In this document: one piece after another, positions 14,960 through 23,062 of the stretch
How the letters are laid out: each line of letters begins with the position of its first letter
How positions within the stretch are numbered: position 1 is the first letter of the stretch
Origin: CF-118 sp035934385
GTDB lineage: Bacteria; Chloroflexota; Dormibacteria; Dormibacterales; Dormibacteraceae
Direction of reading: 5' to 3'
DNA: 64,000 nt
NCBI GenBank assembly: GCA_035934385.1
Contig: DASYXY010000064.1
Span: 1-64,000, forward strand
Translations under genes and position numbers: made by a program
The notes under the pieces: model-generated
What the model was told of the DNA's origin: nothing
Database searches by the model: none
The model's input: only the letters and a program-made list of their open reading frames with translations

Positions 14960-15397
14960 GTGCCAGTAAGCCTCCAGGACCTCGGGCGCGCCGTCAAGCA
15001 GCTGCAGTACCGCCACCACCGGGGCATGGACAGCCGGCTGCGAGAGGCGGGAACCTCGCTGCCACAGTGGGACGCGCTGCGTGCGATCTCGCGACGCCCC
15101 AACTCGTCGGCGCATGCCCTTGCCGAGATGACATTCCAGACGGACCAGTCGTTCGGCGCCCTGGCCAACCGGTTGGTGAGTCGTGGGCTCATCGAGCGCG
15201 TCGCGGGGCCGGGCCGCGCGATCCGCCACCGGCTCACCTCGAAGGGCGAGGCGACCCTGCGCAGGGGCTACCAGGTGATCGACGAGGTGTTCGAATTGTC
15301 GTTCGCCCCGCTGACCAGGCGGCAGCGGGAAGAGCTCTACTCGCTGATCAGCCGCGCGCTCACCGATGGAGATCCGCCGCAGCAGATCGGCCTGTGA
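14960..15397 (+). CDS. MarR family transcriptional regulator
   Basis: A 145-aa MarR-type wHTH protein. Core elements are SLPQWDALRAISRRPNSSAH, ALAEMTFQTDQSFGALANRL (recognition helix) and LIERVAGPGRAIRHRLTSKG (wing), followed by the dimerisation helix. The GTG at 14960 is chosen over an open extension into the divergent hydrolase gene because of the box at 14948 and the normal N-terminus SLQDLGRAVKQLQYRHHRG. Palindromes overlapping both promoters suggest it represses itself and the alpha/beta hydrolase run. Confidence 0.87.
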   Translation: MPVSLQDLGRAVKQLQYRHHRGMDSRLREAGTSLPQWDALRAISRRPNSSAHALAEMTFQTDQSFGALANRLVSRGLIERVAGPGRAIRHRLTSKGEATLRRGYQVIDEVFELSFAPLTRRQREELYSLISRALTDGDPPQQIGL

Positions 15398-15403
15398 ATC
15401 TCA

Positions 15404-15420
15404 CACCTTAATCCAAGGTG
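15404..15420. repeat. Perfect inverted repeat CACCTT-N5-AAGGTG
   Basis: Six-bp perfect arms (15404-15409 and 15415-15420) around AATCC, 7 bp after the marR stop and 31 bp before the small secreted-protein gene. No T-run follows, so it may be an operator rather than a terminator. Confidence 0.45.
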
Positions 15421-15451
15421 ATTCTGAGGTTCGGCTGACAGCATCGGCGTC

Positions 15452-15778
15452 ATGAAGAGAAAACCTGCCCTGACGCTCGTATTCGTGCTCGGCGCCGCAC
15501 TGGTGCTGGGCCTCGCGCTCGGCGTGACCGCGCTCGCCAACGGCGGGGCCGGAAACGGCGCCTTCCTGGCGGCCGCCTCCGCGTCTCCGTCGCCCAGGTC
15601 CAATGAGACCGCGGCGCATGAGAAGAACGAGACCGCCGCGCGGGAGGCCGCCGAGAACAACGGCACCTTCCACCCGGGAGGTCCGGGCGGTCCAGGCGGT
15701 CAGCGTGGTCCCTCCAACGAAACGGCCTCGCACGAGGCAACTGAGTCCGCGGCTCAAGAGGCCGCCGAGACCTCCTGA
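15452..15778 (+). CDS. Small exported low-complexity protein with internal repeat
   Basis: A 108-aa protein of unknown function. Residues 1-31 (MKRKPALTLVF...LGVTALANG) form a signal peptide or single anchor helix. The rest is low complexity: NETAAHEKNETAAREAAE near residue 51 recurs as NETASHEATESAAQEAAE near residue 88, the two copies separated by a Gly/Pro-rich spacer (GGPGGPGGQRGP). The Glu/Ala repeats would be helical and acidic outside the membrane. A signal peptide with a real repeat argues for a genuine gene, but no ribosome binding site is visible and no family is recognised. Confidence 0.6.
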   Translation: MKRKPALTLVFVLGAALVLGLALGVTALANGGAGNGAFLAAASASPSPRSNETAAHEKNETAAREAAENNGTFHPGGPGGPGGQRGPSNETASHEATESAAQEAAETS

Positions 15779-15782
15779 CGCC

Positions 15783-17105
15783 CTAGCCGAACAGCGGGAC
15801 GTTCACCCGCTTCCACGTTGCTCCGCCGTCCGTCGTGGACAGGATACCGTTCACGTTGTAGGTTCCTGTCACGTCGAGCGCGAAGCCGTGGGTCGCGTCC
15901 TTGAACGCCATCTGCAGGATCCGCCAGGTCTGATGGGTCACGGTCCAGCTGAGGCCGCCGTCCGTCGTCCGCGCTACGGCCGGCCCGACCTGGACGTTGT
16001 CCCCGCCCGTCAAGGACTGGCTGGTAAGCCAGATGTCGTGCGGGACCAGCGCTGCGATCGAGACGATGTCACCCACCGGCGTGAAGCCATTTGGTGCAGC
16101 CCCGCCGATGTTCCATGTCGCGCCTCCATCGCTGGTCCTCAAGAAGGAGAGCTGGTTGGGGGTTGCGTTGTCGGGGCCATTCGGATTGCGGTAGGCGACG
16201 GGCAGGATGCCGTCACGACCGCTGAAGATCGGTTGCATGTAACTGGTGACGGGCCGGAAGTGCAAGGCCAGCGGCTGCCACGACTTGCCGCCGTCGACCG
16301 TAGTGAACAGCGAGCCGTTGCCGAGGTACCAGCCGCGGAGCGGGTCGCTGAAGGTCACGTGGTAGTCGCCGACGCCGTAGACCCACGCCATTGGCGCCGA
16401 CTGAGGCAGGGGCCCGACCAGCTTCCAGCTGAAGCCACCGTCGGTCGTCGCGTAAAGGGTGTCCCCGCCGGGGGCGCTGGCCGGGGAGCCGGAATCGATC
16501 CAGCCCCGTTGCCCACCGAGGAAAAAGATCCCGTTTACGGCGATGCCCGGATCCGGCCGGAGGGTCCAGCTGGCTCCCCCATCCCACGTGTAGTAGAGCG
16601 CGACGTGCTGGCTGGGAGGCTGGCACGCCCCGCCGGTGCCATTGCAGTTGGCCATTCCCATATCGATCGCCCAGATGAAGCCGTCCTGGCCATACATCTG
16701 CATCCCGTCGTAAATGCCCTTGAAATGCAGGCGGTCGATCCAGGTGCGGCCGCCGTCCACAGACTGGAGCAGCGCGTTTTCCAGCGGGCCGCCTCGCTGC
16801 ACGACAAAGACCGAGTTGCCCGCAACGGAGGCCAGCGAGTACGCGGGCGGAATGGCCACTGGGCCAGTTCCGGGGTGCGTGATATTCATTCGTGTGAGGA
16901 CGCTCGGGGCGACGAGGACGCCGATCGCGATCACGGCCACCACGGCCGCCAAACTCCCCGCCAGCCGCGGCCAGGAAAGCGTCCACCGCCGCTTCGGCGC
17001 TTCCCATGGGATCGCCGCCAAGACCCGATCCTCGAGGCCGCGGTTGGGCTCGTGATCCGTGTCGAATGCGTCGCGAATCTCGACCGCCAGGCGCTCTTCG
17101 CTCAC
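15783..17105 (-). CDS. Membrane-anchored Asp-box (BNR/YCF48-like) beta-propeller protein, candidate anti-sigma factor
   Basis: A 440-aa single-pass protein. Residues 1-47 are cytoplasmic (GLEDRVLAAIPWEAPKRR), about 48-70 form one membrane helix, and the rest is an extracytoplasmic domain with seven Asp-boxes: SVDGGRTW, TWDGGASW, TTDGGFSW, TVDGGKSW, TSDGGATW, TTDGGLSW and TTDGGATW, the count expected for a seven-bladed propeller. Its GTG overlaps the ECF sigma TGA (GTGA), the usual sigma/anti-sigma layout. The N-terminus lacks the HxxxCxxC zinc motif of common anti-sigma domains, so anti-sigma function is inferred from position and topology only. Confidence 0.8.
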   Translation of the reverse strand: MSEERLAVEIRDAFDTDHEPNRGLEDRVLAAIPWEAPKRRWTLSWPRLAGSLAAVVAVIAIGVLVAPSVLTRMNITHPGTGPVAIPPAYSLASVAGNSVFVVQRGGPLENALLQSVDGGRTWIDRLHFKGIYDGMQMYGQDGFIWAIDMGMANCNGTGGACQPPSQHVALYYTWDGGASWTLRPDPGIAVNGIFFLGGQRGWIDSGSPASAPGGDTLYATTDGGFSWKLVGPLPQSAPMAWVYGVGDYHVTFSDPLRGWYLGNGSLFTTVDGGKSWQPLALHFRPVTSYMQPIFSGRDGILPVAYRNPNGPDNATPNQLSFLRTSDGGATWNIGGAAPNGFTPVGDIVSIAALVPHDIWLTSQSLTGGDNVQVGPAVARTTDGGLSWTVTHQTWRILQMAFKDATHGFALDVTGTYNVNGILSTTDGGATWKRVNVPLFG

Positions 17106-17626
17106 GATGACACCTCCGCGGCGACCAGCCGTGATCGCAAGCGGCGCGTCACCCGGTGCAGGCGGGACTTCACCGCGCCGATTCGGATGCCCAGCACCTG
17201 CGCCACCTCCACCGCCGGCAGGTCGAGCACGTAGTAGAGGTGGAGCAGCAGGCGGTCGTTGTAGGCGAGCCGATCTATCTGCGCTCGAAGGTCGAGGCGG
17301 CCGGCAACATCCCGCTCGCCGGCCGGGCGCTCCACGGGCTCCGCGTACCGCAGCACCGACCACCACCTCTGGCGGCGCGCCATGCGGCACTCGTTGGCGA
17401 CGATCGCGAGGAACCAGGGACGGGCCGTGCCCAGCTCGGGCCGGATGCGGTGGCGGTGGCGCCAGCCCTTGAGCGCCATCTCCTGAACAGCGTCCTCCGC
17501 GGCTCCACGCTCGCAGAGCATCGCCAGCGCCAGCCGGAAGGCAGGTTGGATCACGGGTCGCAGGACCTCCTCAAATGCGTACCGGTCGCCCTGCCGAGCC
17601 CGGCGCAGCAGGTCGATCTCACTCAT
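17102..17626 (-). CDS. ECF (group 4) RNA polymerase sigma factor
   Basis: A 174-aa sigma factor with region 2 (GDRYAFEEVLRPVIQPAFRL, then GAAEDAVQEMALKGWRH) and region 4 (YNDRLLLHLYYVLDLPAVEV, IRIGAVKSRLHRVTRRLRSR). The ATG at 17626 is preferred over an in-frame TTG four codons earlier because GACGGGAA lies just upstream as a ribosome site. Its stop overlaps the start of the Asp-box membrane protein, its likely partner. The start lies about 100 bp from the divergent SigG-like gene. Confidence 0.9.
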   Translation of the reverse strand: MSEIDLLRRARQGDRYAFEEVLRPVIQPAFRLALAMLCERGAAEDAVQEMALKGWRHRHRIRPELGTARPWFLAIVANECRMARRQRWWSVLRYAEPVERPAGERDVAGRLDLRAQIDRLAYNDRLLLHLYYVLDLPAVEVAQVLGIRIGAVKSRLHRVTRRLRSRLVAAEVSS

Positions 17627-17712
17627 GTTTCCCGTCAAATGCGCAAAGTCCTTTCAGAGTTTCGTTGGCGATGAGTCTGGGCGCCCAGAGGTGCCGGGCG
17701 GATAGCCCCGGC

Positions 17713-17725
17713 TAGAATCGAGCTA
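17713..17725 (+). promoter_or_regulatory. Short-leader -10 box for the SigG-like gene
   Basis: TAGAAT (17713-17718) is 7 nt before the GTG at 17726, so the transcript would be leaderless or nearly so. No -35 was recognised. Confidence 0.45.
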
Positions 17726-18706
17726 GTGGGGGAGACGGCGGTTTCGACCGCGAACGATCTCGACGAGCTCGAGCAATACCGATCGCAGCTCACGTCCTAC
17801 TGCTATCGCATGCTCGGTTCGCCTTTCGACGCCGAGGATGCGGTGCAGGACGCGCTCGTGCGCGCATGGCGCAGCCGCGATCGCTTCGAGGGTCGCGCGG
17901 CGCTGCGTTCATGGTTGTACCGAATCGCCACCAATGTGTGCATCGACATGATCAAGAGCCGGCAGCGGCGAATCCGCCCGATGGAGCTCGGACCTGCGCG
18001 GGAGCCGGTCGAGGAGAACCTCCACGTGAGGCCCGAGGCGACCTGGCTCGAGCCGATCCCGATCCAGCTCATTGCGCCGGATCCCAACCCCGCCGACGTG
18101 GTGGTGGAGAAGGAGTCGATCCGCCTGGCGCTCGTTGCGGCCCTACAGCACCTGCCGGCCAAGCAGCGTGCGGTGCTCATCCTGCGCGAGGTCTTGCGGT
18201 GGGAGGCGTCGGAGGTCGCGCGGCTGCTCGACACGACGGTCCAGTCCGTGAACAGCGCGCTCCAGCGTGCGCGCGCCACGCTGGCCAAGAGCAACCTCAG
18301 CGCCACCGACCCGGCCCCGCACCTGAACGACTCCGACAGGGCGATGCTCGAGCGCTACGTGTCCGCGTTCGAGCGTTACGACCTGTCGGCGCTGACGTCG
18401 CTCATCCGCGAGGACGCGACCCAGTCGATGCCGCCTTACGACATGTGGCTCAGCGGCCGCGACGACATCATGACCTGGTGGTTCGGGCCCGGCATCGCGT
18501 GCAAGGGCTCGCGGGTGCTGCCGGCGATCAGCGCCAACGGAATGCCCACGTTCGGTCAGTACAAGATCGACCCGAGCGGCGGCTACACACCGTGGGCGCT
18601 GCAGGTGCTGGAGCTGAAGGACGGAAGGATCGGCGAATTCACTTTCTTCCTGGACACCGCCCGGCTCTTCCCGCTATTCGGGCTGCCGCTGCACCTCGAC
18701 TCCTAG
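17726..18706 (+). CDS. RNA polymerase sigma-70 factor, SigG-like with C-terminal SnoaL-like domain
   Basis: A 326-aa extended ECF sigma factor. Region 2 spans LTSYCYRMLGSPFDAEDAVQ and FEGRAALRSWLYRIATNVCI; region 4 spans LQHLPAKQRAVLILREVLRW and TTVQSVNSALQRARATLAKS. From about residue 205 a SnoaL/NTF2-like domain follows (MLERYVSAFERYDLSALTSL...IREDATQSMPPYDMWLSGRD), as in Mycobacterium SigG-type and ECF41-like factors, where this extension modulates activity in place of an anti-sigma protein. GTG start 17726 fits the short leader. The 3' end overlaps the convergent STAS gene by 33 bp. Confidence 0.9.
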   Translation: MGETAVSTANDLDELEQYRSQLTSYCYRMLGSPFDAEDAVQDALVRAWRSRDRFEGRAALRSWLYRIATNVCIDMIKSRQRRIRPMELGPAREPVEENLHVRPEATWLEPIPIQLIAPDPNPADVVVEKESIRLALVAALQHLPAKQRAVLILREVLRWEASEVARLLDTTVQSVNSALQRARATLAKSNLSATDPAPHLNDSDRAMLERYVSAFERYDLSALTSLIREDATQSMPPYDMWLSGRDDIMTWWFGPGIACKGSRVLPAISANGMPTFGQYKIDPSGGYTPWALQVLELKDGRIGEFTFFLDTARLFPLFGLPLHLDS

Positions 18707-18919
18707 GACCTCAGACAGCCCGCAGAGCTCGATCAGGTCGCGCAGGCCTGGGCTCACGTTGATGAGCCGGACTTCCTCTCCACATTCCGTGGCGAATAGA
18801 CGGATAAGAGCGATCAATTCCACTGTCCCGAGCTCGGCGACTGGCGAGGAGGCGCAATCCAGGGTGACCGTTCCAGTCGGCATCTGACGATTCAGACCGC
18901 AGCCGGCCCCGAAACTCAT
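18674..18919 (-). CDS. STAS-domain protein, degenerate anti-anti-sigma-like
   Basis: An 81-aa protein resembling the later two-thirds of a STAS domain: TVTLDCASS, then LGTVELIALIRLFATECGEE, VRLINVSPGLRDLIELCGLS and EVLGV, which is the usual VNPSPAVRRLLELTGLDELF pattern. Where SpoIIAA-like proteins have the phosphorylated D-S-S, this one reads AELGTV, so it cannot be switched by the classical Ser phosphorylation. It starts 10 bp after the DUF2510 gene. Its position among sigma genes hints at regulation, but partner proteins are unknown. Confidence 0.65.
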   Translation of the reverse strand: MSFGAGCGLNRQMPTGTVTLDCASSPVAELGTVELIALIRLFATECGEEVRLINVSPGLRDLIELCGLSEVLGVEVQRQPE

Positions 18920-18929
18920 CGCGGCGAGG

Positions 18930-19772
18930 TCAGTGGCCGGGTCGGGCGAGGATCAACGCTGCAAATATGACAAGTCCGAGAAGGACCGGCAGCGCGAACC
19001 CGATCGCCAGGCCGGCCACCATTGCTCCTCCAAGAAATGTTGCGGTGCGCTGGACCGCCCTACCCGAATGCAGCTCATCGAGTGCTCGCCCGGGCGCGCC
19101 GTAAAGGTGAAGACCGACCGCCCCCGCCAGCCGCCGGAAGTCCGCAATCTCCCAGTTCTGCAGGTAGAAGCGGGCCAGCTGTTCGTTGGCCGGCGACACG
19201 ATGTACACGAAGTCGGACGTGGTGAAACTGCCGCCCCAGACGTTGCCGACGCTGACCATGCCGATGCGCGCGCGCGGTATGAACTTGCGGATTCCGACCT
19301 GGTTCCGAATCTCGACGCCGGTCTGGTCCGCACGAATGTAGAAGACCCTGAAGTAAAGGGCGGGCAATAGGGTGCCGCAGATCAGCGCGAACCCGGTCAG
19401 GATCGCGCCCGGCGGTCCCCACACCAACACCGGAACCAAGGCGATAAGCACAAGCAGAGCGAGCGCGACGTAGGCGACGACCCGGCGCCAGGCCGCGCGA
19501 GCCTGCACCCTCGACAGCAGCGCATGCGCCGAGGGTCGGATGGTGACTGGATTGCGGGTGATCACCTCAATCGGGTCCGCCGACTGGACACCGAGGTCCG
19601 AAACCTGGTCGGTCCACGACTCGCCTGACCACAGGCGGTGGTCGTGACGGCCTAGCGGGTCGGGGAACCAGGTCGCCGCTTCAGGTGACCAGCACTCGCC
19701 GGACCTCGGGCAGGCCCTTGGCAAGCTGCGACCAGGATCGGCCCTTGTCGGTCGATGCGAAGAGCCGCCCAT
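18930..19772 (-). CDS. DUF2510 membrane protein, start uncertain
   Basis: An N-terminal DUF2510 module (TWFPDPLGRHDHRLWSGESW followed by TDQVSDLGVQS) is joined to two membrane helices (VVAYVALALLVLIALVPVLV and AILTGFALICGTLLPALYFR), a PH-like stretch (TGVEIRNQVGIRKFIPRARI...GMVSVGNVWGG) and two C-terminal helices. The domain begins right after the stop of the upstream Asp-box gene, yet no ATG, GTG or TTG lies between that stop and the domain. The nearest in-frame start is the ATG at 19772, 92 bp inside the upstream gene, used here with reservation. Function unknown. Confidence 0.65.
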   Translation of the reverse strand: MGGSSHRPTRADPGRSLPRACPRSGECWSPEAATWFPDPLGRHDHRLWSGESWTDQVSDLGVQSADPIEVITRNPVTIRPSAHALLSRVQARAAWRRVVAYVALALLVLIALVPVLVWGPPGAILTGFALICGTLLPALYFRVFYIRADQTGVEIRNQVGIRKFIPRARIGMVSVGNVWGGSFTTSDFVYIVSPANEQLARFYLQNWEIADFRRLAGAVGLHLYGAPGRALDELHSGRAVQRTATFLGGAMVAGLAIGFALPVLLGLVIFAALILARPGH

Positions 19773-20583
19773 CCTCCGAGCCGAACGCCGCCAGCGAACC
19801 GTCGGGCTTCGCATCGAGGCAGTAGGTGTCGATGTTGTGCCCAAACCAGCTGGGCAGCGCGCCGTCGCATCGCTCGAACGCGCTGCCGTCAAGGGGCCCG
19901 CGGTAGACCGCGCTGCGCCCGCCGCGAGGTCCAGTCGACGCCGTGAGCAGGACCGTGTCTCCGCACACGGCCACCGCGCGGCAGTACGAGGCGTGGAGGC
20001 CTTCATCCGACGTGGTCCAGGTCGCGCCTTTGTCGCCGCTGGCGCTCAGCCCCGCGGCGCCGGCCGCGTAAACATTGCCGTGGCCCGTCGTCACCTGGTG
20101 CACGTCGGCCTCGATTTCGATGGTGGTCTGCCAGGTCTCCCCGTGGTCCTGCGATCGCAGCACGCCGCCGACGTGGATGTTCACGTAGACGGTGTCCCTG
20201 TCCTCGGTCAGCGAGCGCGTGTCCGGCGGACCGCCCCACGGCGTGAACCACTCCTTGCGGCCTGGCGCGCGCTCGAATGCATCCACCCGCTCCACGCCCT
20301 CACCCGCGACGCGGTAGAGATGCGCCCTCGACGTGCCCACGATCACTCCCGCGCGTGTGTCCGCGATGCACTTTGCCTCGATGCCGGTCAGCCGGGCGAC
20401 GCTGAACCACCAGTCGACGCCCGCGGTGTGCACGATCTCCCGACCGTCGAGGATCGCCCACAGCTCCCAGCCTTCCGGCGCCACGTGAGTGATCGCACGC
20501 CCTTCGTGCTCGACGCGATGCTGCCCGGTGAACGCGTCGAACCGGTGCAGGCCGTCCCCAGTCCCGACCAGGATCTCCGCCAC
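19681..20583 (-). CDS. Cytosolic Asp-box (BNR-like) beta-propeller protein
   Basis: A 300-aa protein with repeat blades and at least three Asp-boxes: SQDHGETW, SGDKGATW and STDKGRSW. It opens with EILVGTGDGLHRF and contains PWGGPPDTRSLTEDRDTVYV, a layout known from exo-alpha-sialidase-like propellers with no enzyme activity assigned. There is no signal peptide, unlike the anchored relative at 15.8-17.1 kb. The GTG at 20583 is chosen because it sits 13 bp after cydB; the frame upstream is only an extension into that gene. It may be a loosely linked passenger of the cyd operon. Confidence 0.75.
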   Translation of the reverse strand: MAEILVGTGDGLHRFDAFTGQHRVEHEGRAITHVAPEGWELWAILDGREIVHTAGVDWWFSVARLTGIEAKCIADTRAGVIVGTSRAHLYRVAGEGVERVDAFERAPGRKEWFTPWGGPPDTRSLTEDRDTVYVNIHVGGVLRSQDHGETWQTTIEIEADVHQVTTGHGNVYAAGAAGLSASGDKGATWTTSDEGLHASYCRAVAVCGDTVLLTASTGPRGGRSAVYRGPLDGSAFERCDGALPSWFGHNIDTYCLDAKPDGSLAAFGSEDGRLFASTDKGRSWSQLAKGLPEVRRVLVT

Positions 20584-20596
20584 TACTTGATCAACG

Positions 20597-21607
20597 CTAC
20601 TCGACGAGCCTGGTGCGCTGGTCGAGGTAGATGAGCAGACCGAGCGCAGGTCCGACAACGACCACGAGGCTCACGGTGACCACTAGCAACAGGACCTGCG
20701 TGGCTTGCGGCGCGACGGCCTGCGCGATGGTGAGCTGTCCGGGCAAGAGGTAGGGCGACTGCGCGAAGGCCCACGCGAAGACCATCGATCCGACGGCGCC
20801 CACCGTGAGGACGCGGTAGAAGCGATAGATGCCCCGCCAGACCAGGAACGCGACCAGCGGCGTCGCCAGCATCGTGACCAGCGCGAACGGCAGGCCCGCT
20901 CCAGTGAGCATCGCGCGGAACAGGGCGGGATTCTGAAAGCCGATGACGCCCAGTGCGGCGGTGCCCGTCGCGATAAGCACCAGCGCCGCGATGACCGCCC
21001 GGCGGCGGAAGTAGGTGGTCAGCTCGGAGCTGCCGGTTCGTCGCGCGTCGCCGACCAGGAAAACAGCGCCGCTGAAAGCCGTGGCCGCGACCGAGACCAG
21101 GCCGAACCCGATCGCCATCGGGCTGAACCAGATCTCCCAGACCGGGGTGCTCGGCTGAAGCAAACCCACGCGGCCGGATGCGATGGCGCCAAGACACGCG
21201 GCGAAGAAGAACGGAGTGAGGATCGACGAGACGCCGAAGACGACGTCGGCCGCGCGGTGCGTGCGCGGGTCTTCGGCGATGTGCCGAAACGCAAAGAAGG
21301 CACCGCGCAGTACGAGGCCGACTAGCGCAAGCGCGAACAGCAGGTAGAGGCTCGCGAAGGCAGACTGAAACAGGACTGGAAAGCCCGTCCAGCACACGAC
21401 GATGCTGAGGACGAGCCAGACGTTGTTCACCTCCCAAACGGGCGCCATCGCCTGGTCGATCAGGTGCCTGGCTTCGCGGCCGGTTGCCCTGCCGCCCGCC
21501 AGCAGGTCCCAGATCCCTGCGCCGAAGTCCACTCCGCCGGCGGTGCTGTAGGCCGTGATGCCGAGCAGCAGCACCAAAGCGATCAGGTTGGGAAGCACTG
21601 CGCTCAT
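20597..21607 (-). CDS. cydB: Cytochrome bd-type quinol oxidase subunit II
   Basis: Subunit II of the high-affinity cytochrome bd oxidase, 336 aa with eight to nine predicted membrane helices. Family landmarks are GITAYSTAGGVDFGAGIWDLL (quoted in part), MAPVWEVNNVWLVL and PTGFPVLF-like WTGFPVLFQSAFASLY, and QSPYLLPGQLTI near the C-terminus. It pairs with CydA in the membrane to oxidise quinol and reduce oxygen to water without proton pumping. The ATG at 21607 overlaps the cydA stop (ATGA). Confidence 0.93.
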   Translation of the reverse strand: MSAVLPNLIALVLLLGITAYSTAGGVDFGAGIWDLLAGGRATGREARHLIDQAMAPVWEVNNVWLVLSIVVCWTGFPVLFQSAFASLYLLFALALVGLVLRGAFFAFRHIAEDPRTHRAADVVFGVSSILTPFFFAACLGAIASGRVGLLQPSTPVWEIWFSPMAIGFGLVSVAATAFSGAVFLVGDARRTGSSELTTYFRRRAVIAALVLIATGTAALGVIGFQNPALFRAMLTGAGLPFALVTMLATPLVAFLVWRGIYRFYRVLTVGAVGSMVFAWAFAQSPYLLPGQLTIAQAVAPQATQVLLLVVTVSLVVVVGPALGLLIYLDQRTRLVE

Positions 21608-22989
21608 GCCGGCGGTCCGTACGGCACCCGAATCTCGGGCTCCTGCGTCTCTGTCGCGTCCTCGCGCCGCCACCTCGCCGCCAGCTTCAGCAGCAGGGTG
21701 ATGAAGAAGTACGCGATCAGCGCGTACACGATGACCAGGACCGAGAGCATCGTCCAGACGAACGCGGCCGGCGCATCGGTCACGGCGTCCGACACGCGCA
21801 TCACGCCGTAGACGATCCAGGGCTGCCGCCCAACCTCGGTGGTGACCCATCCCGACTCGACCGCCAGGTATGAGCCGACGCCGGCGAGCGCGGCGAGCCG
21901 ATAGAACAGCGCGCTGTCGGGCAGCCGTCTGCGGCGTAACACGACCCACGCGTACCACGCGGTGAGGGCGGCGCCCACCGTGCCGAGGCCGACCATCAGG
22001 TCGAACGCGAGATGCGCGATGTTGCTCTCGACCACGCTCGGGCGGGCGTCGGGCGCGAATGAGCTCAGCCCGCGGATGACCGCGTTGGGTGAGTAGCCGA
22101 CCAGGATCGAGTCGAGCGATGGAAGCTCGAGGCCGAGGTGGATGGCGCCGGAGCCGTCGATCAGCCCGCCTACGACCTCAGGGTTATGGTCACGCGTCGC
22201 CCAGGTGATCTCCATCGCTGCAAACTTGGCCGGCTGGTCCTGCACCAGGGCGCGAGCCGACAGGTCGCCGACCACCAGCTGCACGGGCGTCAGCGCGGCC
22301 GCGACCGTGAACGGAACGGCGAACGCCAGGCGCTGGTAGTGATCGCGCCGCCCGCGCAGCCAGGCGACTGCGTACACCGAGGCGATCACAAACCCCGCGG
22401 TGATGTAGATGGCGATCAAGAAGTGCCAGAACTCATAGCCGAGCGCCGGCGTGAAGAGCGCGGCCATCGTGTCGACGCTCACCAGCCTGCCGGCGTCGAT
22501 GGTCACGCCTCCAGGCGTGTTCATCCACGAGTTGGCGGAGAGCACGCCGAAGGCGCCCAGCAGGCCGGCCGGCGGGAGGGCGAGGCCGGTCAGGAAATGC
22601 GCGCGCGGCGAGAGTCGCTTCCAGCCGTACAGGTAGATGCTGATGAAGATGGCCTCGACGAAGAACGCGAGGCCTTCGATGGCGAAGCCGAGACCGAACG
22701 CGGCGCCGAAGCGCCCCATCATGTGCGGCCACAGGATTCCGAACTCGAAGGAAAGGATCGTCCCGGTCACGGCCCCGACCGCGAACTGCACGGCCATCAC
22801 GACCGACCAGCGCTGCGCGATCTTCAGCGCGACCGCGTCCTTGCGCCAGATCCCGATGCCTTCCATCAGCAGGGTCAGCGTCGGCATCGCCACGCCCAAG
22901 GGCACGAGGAGGATGTGCGTGGCGAGTGTGAAAGCCATCTGGATGCGGCTCGGCAGCAGCGCCTCGCCGGCGAGCCAGAGGGCGGCCAC
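21604..22989 (-). CDS. cydA: Cytochrome bd-type quinol oxidase subunit I
   Basis: Subunit I of cytochrome bd, 461 aa. His25 (LATHILLVPLG) and His189 (YEFWHFLIA) match the haem b595 and b558 ligands, and FDLMVGLG supplies the Met ligand. The quinol-binding loop segment QPAKFAAMEITW and the signature GRQPWIVYG are present; the loop is short, as in non-proteobacterial enzymes. The GTG at 22989 has TAGCTT 6 nt upstream. The gene is divergent from a Crp/Fnr regulator 73 bp away, which probably adjusts expression to oxygen or redox state. Confidence 0.94.
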   Translation of the reverse strand: MAALWLAGEALLPSRIQMAFTLATHILLVPLGVAMPTLTLLMEGIGIWRKDAVALKIAQRWSVVMAVQFAVGAVTGTILSFEFGILWPHMMGRFGAAFGLGFAIEGLAFFVEAIFISIYLYGWKRLSPRAHFLTGLALPPAGLLGAFGVLSANSWMNTPGGVTIDAGRLVSVDTMAALFTPALGYEFWHFLIAIYITAGFVIASVYAVAWLRGRRDHYQRLAFAVPFTVAAALTPVQLVVGDLSARALVQDQPAKFAAMEITWATRDHNPEVVGGLIDGSGAIHLGLELPSLDSILVGYSPNAVIRGLSSFAPDARPSVVESNIAHLAFDLMVGLGTVGAALTAWYAWVVLRRRRLPDSALFYRLAALAGVGSYLAVESGWVTTEVGRQPWIVYGVMRVSDAVTDAPAAFVWTMLSVLVIVYALIAYFFITLLLKLAARWRREDATETQEPEIRVPYGPPA

Positions 22990-23001
22990 GATCGAAAGCT
23001 A
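22990..23001 (-). promoter_or_regulatory. Short-leader -10 box for cydAB
   Basis: On the minus strand TAGCTT (23001-22996) is 6 nt from the GTG at 22989. The remaining gap up to the Crp/Fnr gene holds a small GCAA-CGT-TTGC repeat (23036-23046) that could be part of an operator. Confidence 0.4.
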
Positions 23002-23062
23002 GCACCGATCGGATTGGCGCTGCCCAGACACGTGAGCAACGTTTGCCGATGATGTAGGCCGC

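Noticed and set aside
15603..17234. A 543-codon open frame opposite the Asp-box protein
   Set aside because: Antisense to seven well-formed Asp-boxes; low-complexity, no start signal.
23036..23046. GCAA-CGT-TTGC inverted repeat between cydA and the Crp/Fnr gene as a Crp site
   Set aside because: Only 4-bp arms, and it does not fit TGTGA-N6-TCACA or TTGAT-N4-ATCAA; noted only within the promoter entry.
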